A stretch of 10,157 nt of DNA from Deltaproteobacteria bacterium (GTDB taxonomy: Bacteria > JAMCPX01). A program made the translations under genes and the position numbers. The notes under the pieces are model-generated. The model ran no database searches. It was not told where the DNA came from and saw only the letters and a program-made list of their open reading frames with translations. Location of the stretch: contig JAMDCL010000127.1 of NCBI GenBank assembly GCA_023489065.1, positions 1-10,157 on the forward strand, written 5' to 3'. Below are positions 1 through 5,437 of this stretch, piece after piece (positions within the stretch are counted from its first letter, which is position 1; every line of letters starts with the position of its first letter).

Positions 1-122
1 ATAAATTCCTGGCGGAGCTGGGTTTCGTTGTACTGGGCGGAGGTGTAGGATTCTTCGTTTCTTTCAAACCGTTCTATAAGCTCGGATACTTGGTTAGGAA
101 GCTGATCGGTCAAATCACACAT
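1..122 (-). CDS. N-terminus of a restriction-modification enzyme (Eco57I/type IIG-like N-6 DNA methylase), partial
   Basis: Forty codons are visible from an ATG at 122 to the left edge. They begin MCDLTDQLPNQVSELIERF and continue through the motif NETQLRQEF. The pattern 'LIERFERN..SY....YNETQ.R.EFI.PFF..LGWD' is known from the N-termini of large type II restriction enzymes fused to an N-6 adenine methylase. The catalytic and methylase domains would lie outside the window, so the activity is inferred from this short segment alone. The start is supported by a purine-rich GAGGGG about 6 nt upstream of the ATG. The first 77 bases are identical to the pseudogene copy at 1057-1133. The upstream DNA (123-229) is not shared with that copy, so this gene has a different leader. 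It may be the functional copy, or it may also be broken beyond the edge. Confidence 0.6.
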   Translation of the reverse strand, partial: MCDLTDQLPNQVSELIERFERNEESYTSAQYNETQLRQEF

Positions 123-229
123 CCCTGACCCCTCTTTTTTAGAGGGAAAGCAGAATGTAACGCCCTTTTGTCCCCGACCCATCCTTCGGCTATGAGCCCG
201 TGTAAGAGGGATAACGCTGACGTTCCAAC
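123..229. other. Segment unique to the left repeat copy, with a hairpin
   Basis: This stretch interrupts the homology between the two restriction-gene 5' copies. It contains CCCTCT-TTTTT-AGAGGG (130-146), a perfect 6-bp stem, and on the minus strand it supplies the Shine-Dalgarno and ATG of the gene at 1-122. On the minus strand the older start (ATG at 253, reading MDDQLTKLV) runs through the segment and stops at TGA shortly after the ATG at 122, in a different frame. I see no clear terminal inverted repeats, so it cannot be called an insertion sequence. Bases 358-421, between the repeat and hicA, hold only a tandem TTGCATT pair and no recognisable gene or terminator. Confidence 0.5.
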
Positions 230-421
230 AAGTTTGGTAAGTTGGTCATCCATGATCATTTCATATCATAGAATGCTGGATACGGCTATGGAAATGATGA
301 AGAATATTACAATTCTTGCACCAAGAGCTAAGGGTTTAATTAATGATTAAGAAGACACCTTTGCATTTTGCATTTGATATATTGGCTTTTGATCGAAGAT
401 TTAGTCGGTGTAAAGATGATT

Positions 422-667
422 TTACAAGCCTTTTATCAATTCATCTTTATTAAGGTTATTCCACAGACTAACTTTGGAGATAATGTCATTCAATGTTCCT
501 TTTGCTATAATCTTATGATTCGGCACGGTTATATTGTGTTCCCCGACACTTGTTGTTTTTCTCAGCCGCACATGACTGCCTTTTTGTCTTATGATCTGAT
601 AACCGAGTTTTTCAAGAAATTTTATGAGGTTCTGCCCGCTAATCTGAGGGAGTTTAGGCGACACCAC
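422..667 (-). CDS. hicA: HicA family toxin (mRNA interferase)
   Basis: The product has 81 residues, typical for HicA. HicA toxins fold as a small double-stranded-RNA-binding domain and cleave mRNA without ribosomes. The family signature is present: an N-terminal 'PKLPQISGQNLIKFLEKLGYQ', then GSHVRLR with the catalytic histidine at residue 32, then ITVPNH and GTLNDII in the last third. The start is GTG at 667 (a second GTG follows at 664), preceded by a GGAGATGGAGA run. The gene overlaps the end of hicB by 14 bp, so translation is probably coupled. Gene order is antitoxin then toxin, the reverse of the E. coli K-12 locus but common among short HicB/HicA pairs. No intrinsic terminator is visible downstream. 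Confidence 0.9.
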   Translation of the reverse strand: MVSPKLPQISGQNLIKFLEKLGYQIIRQKGSHVRLRKTTSVGEHNITVPNHKIIAKGTLNDIISKVSLWNNLNKDELIKGL

Positions 668-863
668 TAATCTCCATCTCCGACATTACAAAGATCTCTG
701 CGGTTTTGCCTTTTTTTATTTCATCCTCGAGATGGAGAGCTACGGCTTCTTTAATATTTTTTAAGAGTTCGTCGTATGTTTTCCCCTGCGTAAAAATATC
801 TTCTTCAATTCCTCTTGCACACCAATACTCACCATCAAAATATGTATCTATTTTTATGAGCAT
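654..863 (-). CDS. hicB: HicB family antitoxin (short form)
   Basis: The 69-residue product reads MLIKIDTYFDGEYWCARGIE, then a helix-rich TYDELLKNIKEAVALHLED. This is the degenerate RNase H-like fold of HicB antitoxins, which bind and block HicA. There is no C-terminal helix-turn-helix or ribbon-helix-helix extension, so DNA binding by this protein alone is not evident. The ATG at 863 has GGAAGGGG 8 nt upstream. An ATG at 868 is out of frame and stops at once. It is the first gene of the hicBA pair, with its own promoter upstream at 885-913. Confidence 0.88.
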   Translation of the reverse strand: MLIKIDTYFDGEYWCARGIEEDIFTQGKTYDELLKNIKEAVALHLEDEIKKGKTAEIFVMSEMEISGVA

Positions 864-884
864 ATCATGTACCCCTTCCTATTT

Positions 885-913
885 AATATACTATTCAATA
901 GTACTTTTTGCAA
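885..913 (-). promoter_or_regulatory. Promoter of hicBA
   Basis: On the minus strand, TTGCAA (908-913) and TATATT (885-890) are separated by exactly 17 bp. The predicted transcript starts near 878, giving a leader of about 15 nt that still contains the Shine-Dalgarno. The assignment rests on sequence match only. Confidence 0.55.
889..903. promoter_or_regulatory. Palindromic operator candidate in the hicBA promoter
   Basis: TACTAT-TCA-ATAGTA is a perfect inverted repeat with 6-bp arms. It lies in the -10/-35 spacer and touches the -10 box, the classical position for a repressor site. Toxin-antitoxin loci are usually autoregulated. Because this HicB lacks a DNA-binding extension, the factor that would bind here is unknown. 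Confidence 0.45.
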
Positions 914-1175
914 TTATTATATCCCAGCCGAAGGCCTCGAAGAAGGGATTGACCCCGTTAGAATGGGTAGTCGACGACCTTTGTGAGATCACATTACATT
1001 CAAGGTGCCTTTCAAGGTTGCCGGGAGCAAAGTGATGGTATGTTCTAACGGGGTTGATAAATTCCTGGCGGAGCTGGGTTTCGTTGTACTGGGCGGAGGT
1101 GTAGGATTCTTCGTTTCTTTCAAACCGTTCTATGAGTTCGGATACTTGTTTTGGAGGTTGGTCATCCATGCTCAT
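891..1175 (-). pseudogene. Truncated restriction-modification gene fragment with in-frame insertion
   Basis: This 94-codon ORF begins MSMDDQPPKQVSELIERF and reaches NETQLRQEFIN, the same N-terminal motif as the gene at 1-122. It is then interrupted by 35 codons from an inserted element. It resumes with NPFFEAFGWDI, the next part of the family motif, and leaves homology around 920 with a short tail IIAKSTIE. A family member would continue for many hundreds of residues, so this is a remnant. Its last codons overlap the hicBA promoter. The start could be ATG 1175 or ATG 1169; neither has a clear Shine-Dalgarno. Confidence 0.75.
953..1053. mobile_element. 101-bp MITE-like element with terminal inverted repeats and TTGA duplication
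   Basis: The ends are perfect 11-bp inverted repeats, CCCCGTTAGAA (953-963) and TTCTAACGGGG (1043-1053). Each is flanked outside by TTGA (949-952 and 1054-1057), a 4-bp target duplication. Removing the element and one TTGA takes out 105 bp, or 35 codons, and rejoins the host gene as EFINPFFEAFGWD, which is the family motif. The element has no transposase, so it must have been moved in trans. Its translated insert contains no stop codon in the host frame. The mobilising transposase family cannot be named from the ends alone. Confidence 0.8.
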
Positions 1176-1274
1176 TTCATAGCATAAAATGATGGATCCG
1201 GCTATTGAATTGAGAAGATATTACAATTCTTGCACCAAGAGCTGCGGGTTTAATTAAAGATTAAGATAACACCT
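1057..1274. repeat. Right copy of the duplicated restriction-gene 5' region
   Basis: This copy matches 1-109 and 230-357 and is contiguous here. The coding part is about 98% identical to the left copy over its first 92 bases. The upstream part is clearly less similar (about 85-90% by eye). Homology ends abruptly at the sequence ACACCTT, next to the REP-like hairpin. Confidence 0.8.
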
Positions 1275-1304
1275 TGTCACTCCGCACTTGATGCGGAATC
1301 CAGC
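1275..1304. repeat. REP-like palindromic repeat
   Basis: TCCGCA-CTTGA-TGCGGA (1281-1297) is a perfect 6-bp stem set in the context GTCACTCCGCAC...GGAATCCAG. This resembles the widespread 'GTCATTCCCGC...GCGGGAATCCAG' intergenic repeat of many Gram-negative genomes. It lies about 30 bp after the stop codon of the large regulator and could protect the 3' end of its mRNA. It has no U-tract, so it is not a standard terminator. Confidence 0.6.
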
Positions 1305-1333
1305 GGCCATCACCAAATGCAGTGCATAAGGTC

Positions 1334-4300
1334 TTATTGCTTATCCTGAATGACACTGCGGTAGAGTGCCCTGGTTTTCTCCGACAGCTCTATGCCGAGG
1401 GTACCGGAGAGTACTGCTTCACAGCGTTTATAGACCGAAGCTGCCTCTGCATTGCGTCCCAGGGACCTGTAGATCTCCATCAACTGCTGATAAAAGAGCT
1501 CGACACCTGCGTCTGACTCCAATCCTGTCTGATAGACACTCCGTGCCTCGTTCACATTCCCCGTCTTTCTATAATATGCGCCAAGCTGCCCGAGAAAACG
1601 GATAAATTTGTTATGGAGTTTTTCTTTTAAATTCATGCTCCACAGCGGCGCGTCCTCGTGTACCAGAAAAGGTCCGCGGTACAGATGAATAACGGCATCG
1701 GCTTTTTCCCTGATATCTTTTTGATTTGCAGTATGACCGGCCGTATCCAAAAGGCCGTTCATTACCGCAATACCGTGATTAAATGCAGCGACATCCGTCC
1801 AGCAGAGCCGGTTGTTCAGTGCAATCGTTCCTTCCAGTGCGACGATGGCATCGTGCAGACCGAGGATTTTCCTGAGTCTGTGCAGGGTAGTGTCGAGTGA
1901 TCGGTGTGCATCATCACCGGGAGCATCGGGCCATAGAGCGCTGCTGATAGAATCCACTTCAACCGGCTTATCGTCATGGGCAATCAGGAAGTACAGCAGC
2001 TCCATGGGCTTTGCCTGCGTTTTCTTCGACAACGTGACGGGCACATCGTCCCTGAGAATCCTGAACCTTCCGAGCGTATAAATCCGGAGCGCCCACGGCC
2101 AGTCGCCGCACGCGAGGGGAGGAGTATCCGGCACCAGGTTGCGTTTCTTGATCAAACTTTTTACATACTCCCGGTTGATGCCGTGCTCAAGCGCCTTGAC
2201 ACAGAGCCGCGCCATGACGGACGGCCTCCAGCCCGGGAAATTAACACATCCTATATCCTGACCAAGCTGCATTGCCCTCCGGAGAAGCGTTAAACCGGAC
2301 CGTTCGTTGTGCCGATCAAATGCAAATAATGCCTTGACAATAAGATACATAAACCTGAAATGCCGCTGCTGTTGTACAACCCGGGACGCCTTGTTGAGAT
2401 ACTGCAGTGCCATGATGTCGTCTGAGCGTTCATGGTAAATCTGCGCCATTTGCACGGAGCTCATAACCATCAGGTTAATGTCACCCGAATCCACTGCCGG
2501 CTGCAATCCTGTTTTCTGAAAGTTATATGCGGCAACAAAATCTTTTTTTATCATTGCTACCGAGGTCCTGATAATATAATAGATGGCGCGATCATAAACA
2601 CCGGTCTGCTCTATAGTTCCGGAGATCTTTTGCAGATACTCCTCTGCAAGACGGACATTCCCGGTGTGCACCACCCAGGCTGCACCGAAGGATATCAGCA
2701 GATTATCCATGATATGGATACCGGTTGTTTCCGCCAAGTGTATGCCGTCATTCAACGCCCCGAACCCGGGATCATCATCTACCGTGTAATAGTTGTACAG
2801 GACCTCTATTATTTTTAAGGCGAGAAAGCTCGTCGGAGAAATACGGTGAGAATACTTCAGGTTTTTTATCGGTAACAGGAATGGTTCTTCACTGCGGATT
2901 TCTCCTATGGTAGAGAAATACAATGACAGGATGGTGCTCACCTGCACTTTCATATCCAGGCTGTCGCTCTTATCCAAAAGAATCTCGGTACGCTGTACCC
3001 ATTTTTTGATCGCCGGATTGAAGTGTTGCCTGAAATTCATGGCATAGAGCATCTTGATTACCGCAATCTCTTCCGCTTTCGTGGCAGGGAAGCCTTTCCA
3101 TGTTTTCACAAGCTCTTCCATGCGTTTTATCCACGTATCGTGAAGTCTCAATTTTCCGAATCCGTATGAGATAGCGTCTGAAACCCCGGTCCAGGCCATG
3201 AATATGCCGTTCCTGTCCTTATTTACGGTGAACAGATTGAAGGCCTTCCTGAAAAGGGCGTAGCCTTCTCCGGGATTGAACGGCAGCCTGCAGGCCCCCA
3301 GCCAATAGCTCAGCCAGGGATTTCTGTCCCGCAGTGACTGAGGTAACCTCCTCAGCCATGCCTCCAGCGACTGGTTTCTGCCCTGGGAAACAAGGGCTTC
3401 TGCATGCTGGAGAATGACTCTGACCGCGTCGGTCCAGTCCTCTGATTCCAGGAAAAGCGCTGTCGCATCCTCAATGTGCCGAGCATCTTCCAATATTCTG
3501 GCTGCATGCTGCCGGACCTGGTTGAGCTGTTCCCGCGGCCATATCGTGTTCGCCCTCGACATAAGGAATGCCCGGAACAGGTCATGGTAACGGTATGTGT
3601 TGTTTTGATCCCGAACGGTAAAATACGAGGACCCGACAAGACTGTCCAGAACTTTACCGGACAAATTGTTTTCCGTCAGCCGGACTGCCATCTCGACGGT
3701 CATAAAAGGGAAAAACGATGTTTGTAAGAGAAAATCCCGGGTTGCAGGATCCAGTCTGTTAAAAATCTCAAGAGAAAAATAATTGAATATTTCCTGCTGG
3801 TTATTCTGCCCTGCATCATAGGAAGCAACCTCAGGCCTGGTATGCTGTCCGAGCAGGAGGATAATACCTGCAGCCCATCCTTTTGACGCATCGTACATCT
3901 CCTGAAGCATACCCTTGCCCGAACTTTTTGCCGGATAAAGACGTACGAGTTCTTTTGTTTCTTCGAGGTTGAACTTGAGCGCCTCGTCGTCTATGATCTC
4001 CATCTCGCTGTTTGCCCGCAGACGAATCAGGGATTCCGGAGGGCTTGCCCTGCTTATCACCACGACGCTGCTGTGCTCAGGGACGATCGTCAATACTTCA
4101 GTGAGTATTGCAGCAAACAACGGGTTGCCTTTGACCTCATGATAATTGTCAAACACCAGGACAAAGCGCGGAGGGAGCATACTATAGAGATTTTCGAAGT
4201 ACCGCCGGGCATATACCGTGATGTTGGCAAGATACTCCGGCGTCAGCAGGGGCAGCCGGACACGCTGAGACGGCGTCAGGCCCCTGACAACATACCTCAG

Positions 4301-4537
4301 ATAATAAAAAAATGTCGCAAGATCTCCATCCGAGCTGTCCATGGTATACCATGCAGGGATAATCTTCTTTGCAGCCAGGTAGCTTGCAACAAGGGTTGTC
4401 TTGCCGGATCCCGGGAGGCCTTTGACCCAGATGACCTTTTTCTTCCCGATCTGATCGAGCGTATGGAATAACCGTTTCCTGTTCAGGACTTTGCCGATGA
4501 CCGGAATGTTGACTTTCGCTATTGTATTGTTGCGCAT
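1334..4537 (-). CDS. MalT-like ATPase / BTAD transcriptional regulator (left paralog)
   Basis: A cytoplasmic STAND-type transcriptional activator of 1067 residues. Walker A GLPGSGKTT is at 40-48, Walker B VLVFDNYHE at 126-134, a VVVISR sensor-like strand near 158-163 and YHDLFRAFL at the end of the ATPase winged helix (about 315-330). Residues of about 340-800 form a helical TPR-like region, the usual inducer-sensing part in MalT relatives. An OmpR/SARP-type winged helix begins at 813 (WPWALRIYTLG, LWPDA, LHRLRKILG) and a BTAD follows to the C-terminus. In AfsR the winged helix and BTAD are N-terminal; here they are C-terminal. I chose ATG 4537, which has CGGGGGAC 5 nt upstream, over a TTG six codons further out. 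It is divergent from the HTH gene at 4782. The inducer and target genes are not visible. Confidence 0.88.
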   Translation of the reverse strand: MRNNTIAKVNIPVIGKVLNRKRLFHTLDQIGKKKVIWVKGLPGSGKTTLVASYLAAKKIIPAWYTMDSSDGDLATFFYYLRYVVRGLTPSQRVRLPLLTPEYLANITVYARRYFENLYSMLPPRFVLVFDNYHEVKGNPLFAAILTEVLTIVPEHSSVVVISRASPPESLIRLRANSEMEIIDDEALKFNLEETKELVRLYPAKSSGKGMLQEMYDASKGWAAGIILLLGQHTRPEVASYDAGQNNQQEIFNYFSLEIFNRLDPATRDFLLQTSFFPFMTVEMAVRLTENNLSGKVLDSLVGSSYFTVRDQNNTYRYHDLFRAFLMSRANTIWPREQLNQVRQHAARILEDARHIEDATALFLESEDWTDAVRVILQHAEALVSQGRNQSLEAWLRRLPQSLRDRNPWLSYWLGACRLPFNPGEGYALFRKAFNLFTVNKDRNGIFMAWTGVSDAISYGFGKLRLHDTWIKRMEELVKTWKGFPATKAEEIAVIKMLYAMNFRQHFNPAIKKWVQRTEILLDKSDSLDMKVQVSTILSLYFSTIGEIRSEEPFLLPIKNLKYSHRISPTSFLALKIIEVLYNYYTVDDDPGFGALNDGIHLAETTGIHIMDNLLISFGAAWVVHTGNVRLAEEYLQKISGTIEQTGVYDRAIYYIIRTSVAMIKKDFVAAYNFQKTGLQPAVDSGDINLMVMSSVQMAQIYHERSDDIMALQYLNKASRVVQQQRHFRFMYLIVKALFAFDRHNERSGLTLLRRAMQLGQDIGCVNFPGWRPSVMARLCVKALEHGINREYVKSLIKKRNLVPDTPPLACGDWPWALRIYTLGRFRILRDDVPVTLSKKTQAKPMELLYFLIAHDDKPVEVDSISSALWPDAPGDDAHRSLDTTLHRLRKILGLHDAIVALEGTIALNNRLCWTDVAAFNHGIAVMNGLLDTAGHTANQKDIREKADAVIHLYRGPFLVHEDAPLWSMNLKEKLHNKFIRFLGQLGAYYRKTGNVNEARSVYQTGLESDAGVELFYQQLMEIYRSLGRNAEAASVYKRCEAVLSGTLGIELSEKTRALYRSVIQDKQ

Positions 4538-4552
4538 TATTGTCCCCCGTTC

Positions 4553-4564
4553 CAAAGTCCGGGA
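4553..4564 (-). promoter_or_regulatory. 12-bp motif shared with the other paralog's upstream region
   Basis: On the minus strand TCCCGGACTTTG occurs here, 15 nt before the left paralog's start. TCCCGGACATTG occurs at 8715-8726 upstream of the right paralog, an 11/12 match. It may be a leftover of the common ancestor's leader or a shared regulatory site. Confidence 0.3.
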
Positions 4565-4633
4565 GAGAAAACATCATGATTCAAGATAAATACTTTCATT
4601 CCTTTCCCCCCTCGCACTGAGTGCTCCCCTGCA

Positions 4634-4661
4634 ATCTGTAAGTGATCTGTAAGTGCTTACA
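4634..4661. promoter_or_regulatory. 11-bp tandem direct repeat, candidate activator site
   Basis: ATCTGTAAGTG occurs twice in immediate succession (4634-4644 and 4645-4655). The second copy runs into an inverted half (CTTACA, 4656-4661), so TGTAAG-TG-CTTACA is also a palindrome. Direct repeats at one helical turn (11 bp) are typical for SARP/OmpR-type winged-helix activators, the domain carried by both large regulators. The site lies about 100 bp upstream of the left paralog and about 120 bp upstream of the divergent HTH gene. Which protein binds is inference. Confidence 0.45.
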
Positions 4662-4677
4662 CAATAGGATAAACCAA

Positions 4678-4733
4678 GCCTTTGAAAAGGCAACAATTTT
4701 AAACCGACAGAAATTGTCTGACAGATCCTGACA
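4678..4733. promoter_or_regulatory. Cluster of inverted and direct repeats in the divergent promoter region
   Basis: GCCTTT-GA-AAAGGC (4678-4691) is a perfect palindrome with 6-bp arms. ACAATTT (4693-4699) and AAATTGT (4711-4717) form a 7-bp inverted repeat. CTGACA occurs at 4718 and 4728, with a related CCGACA at 4704. No -10/-35 pair of good quality was found for either divergent gene, so the region is annotated only as probable regulatory DNA. Confidence 0.35.
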
Positions 4734-4781
4734 TTTTTTGCCATGAATCAGAATGTTTTTTAAAGAAAAGGGGGGAAAAGA

Positions 4782-5327
4782 ATGATGATTAATGTTTACC
4801 TGTTGTATGATAAGTTGTTGTTGATCTGGATTCATTTGAGAAGAACTGCTCCGTTTTATTACCCGGGGTCATCTTTGGTGTCTCTGTCCCTGTATCCGAT
4901 ACTCCTCGCCTCGGCAGGCTACAATAACAGAACAGCGCAGATTATCCGAATCATAAGAATGTTCTATATGATATCAACGAATCCAGCCGGTGTAGGCATC
5001 AACGAGCTGGTGGCAACGTTCGGTGTTTGTGAACGTACGGTTTACCGTGATTTCGAAAGAATGGAGTACGCCGGCATTCCGATTATGCGGGAAGGCCACA
5101 GGATAAAACTTGTAGAATCCGATACTGCGGAAAACCTCGTAAAAAAAGTACAAAAAGTTACCGGCGACGGAGAGCTCCGTATCAAGACAAAGCCCGGCAA
5201 ACTCTACGACGTTGCACGCACGCTCATTGCATCGCTCGACTCGATCAACAGCATCGAACCCCGGCATCTCCAGAAGTGGATGCACATCGAAGCTCAACGG
5301 CAGAAAAGACAAAATAATATTTCATAG
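4782..5327 (+). CDS. Short DeoR/HTH_11-type helix-turn-helix regulator
   Basis: The 181-residue product has a winged helix-turn-helix at about 53-110: IIRIIRMFYMI, then GVGINELVATFGVCERTVYRDF and MEYAGIPIMREGHRIKLV. This is the DNA-binding half of YafY/WYL- and DeoR-type regulators. The ligand-binding WYL domain that usually follows is missing; the last 70 residues are a short basic tail of unknown role. The first 50 residues contain hydrophobic stretches (5-17 and 31-46) not expected in this family. ATG 4782 is chosen because GGGGGG lies 6 nt upstream; a TTG at 4875 with GGGG before it is a weaker alternative. The gene is divergent from the left large regulator and convergent with the right one, so it probably regulates this locus. 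Confidence 0.75.
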   Translation: MMINVYLLYDKLLLIWIHLRRTAPFYYPGSSLVSLSLYPILLASAGYNNRTAQIIRIIRMFYMISTNPAGVGINELVATFGVCERTVYRDFERMEYAGIPIMREGHRIKLVESDTAENLVKKVQKVTGDGELRIKTKPGKLYDVARTLIASLDSINSIEPRHLQKWMHIEAQRQKRQNNIS

Positions 5328-5340
5328 CGAGGGGCGTGGT

Positions 5341-5415
5341 ATGAAGTTTGTTCGAGAAACACCTGTCTGTTCTCAGAATGAATCAGGAACCGCCGGCAGC
5401 CGGTCGCCGAAATAA
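5341..5415 (+). CDS. Possible 24-residue small protein
   Basis: The ORF reads MKFVRETPVCSQNESGTAGS and ends RSPK before two consecutive TAA stops. It starts 13 nt after the stop of the HTH gene and has a strong GAGGGG 6 nt before its ATG, which is why it is listed. It could be translated as the second cistron of the HTH transcript. There is no recognisable domain and a chance ORF is quite possible. Confidence 0.25.
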   Translation: MKFVRETPVCSQNESGTAGSRSPK

Positions 5416-5437
5416 TAAACTCGAAGAGGTCCCGGTG

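Larger units (their letters stand above)
1..357. repeat. Left copy of a duplicated restriction-gene 5' region
   Basis: Bases 1 to about 109 match 1057 to about 1165: identical for the first 77 bases, then two changes before 93, then weaker. Bases 230-357 match 1150-1274 (promoter side and first codons) at roughly 85-90% by eye. The two blocks are contiguous in the right copy but are separated here by about 120 bp of unrelated DNA. Together with the right copy this forms an imperfect direct repeat bracketing the hicBA module. Confidence 0.8.

Noticed and set aside
168..350. 60-codon plus-strand ORF in the left repeat region
   Set aside because: It spans unrelated and duplicated segments, is antisense to the restriction-gene start and has no ribosome site.
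1..1274. CRISPR array from repeated segments
   Set aside because: Only two long diverged copies about 1 kb apart, with coding content; no short regular repeats or spacers.
1043..1304. Intrinsic terminator for the left paralog
   Set aside because: The hairpin at 1281-1297 has no T-run on the minus strand after it, so it fits a REP-like element better.
4538..4555. TTG start six codons upstream of the left paralog's ATG
   Set aside because: The extension would be translated over the Shine-Dalgarno of the ATG at 4537, and it has no matching residues in the other paralog.
4182..4577. 131-codon minus-strand ORF overlapping the left paralog's start
   Set aside because: It is an alternative frame of the ATPase coding region, with low-complexity proline/cysteine-rich composition.
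4596..4835. 79-codon minus-strand ORF between the divergent regulators
   Set aside because: It crosses the repeat-rich intergenic region and the start of the HTH gene, has no Shine-Dalgarno and no family resemblance.
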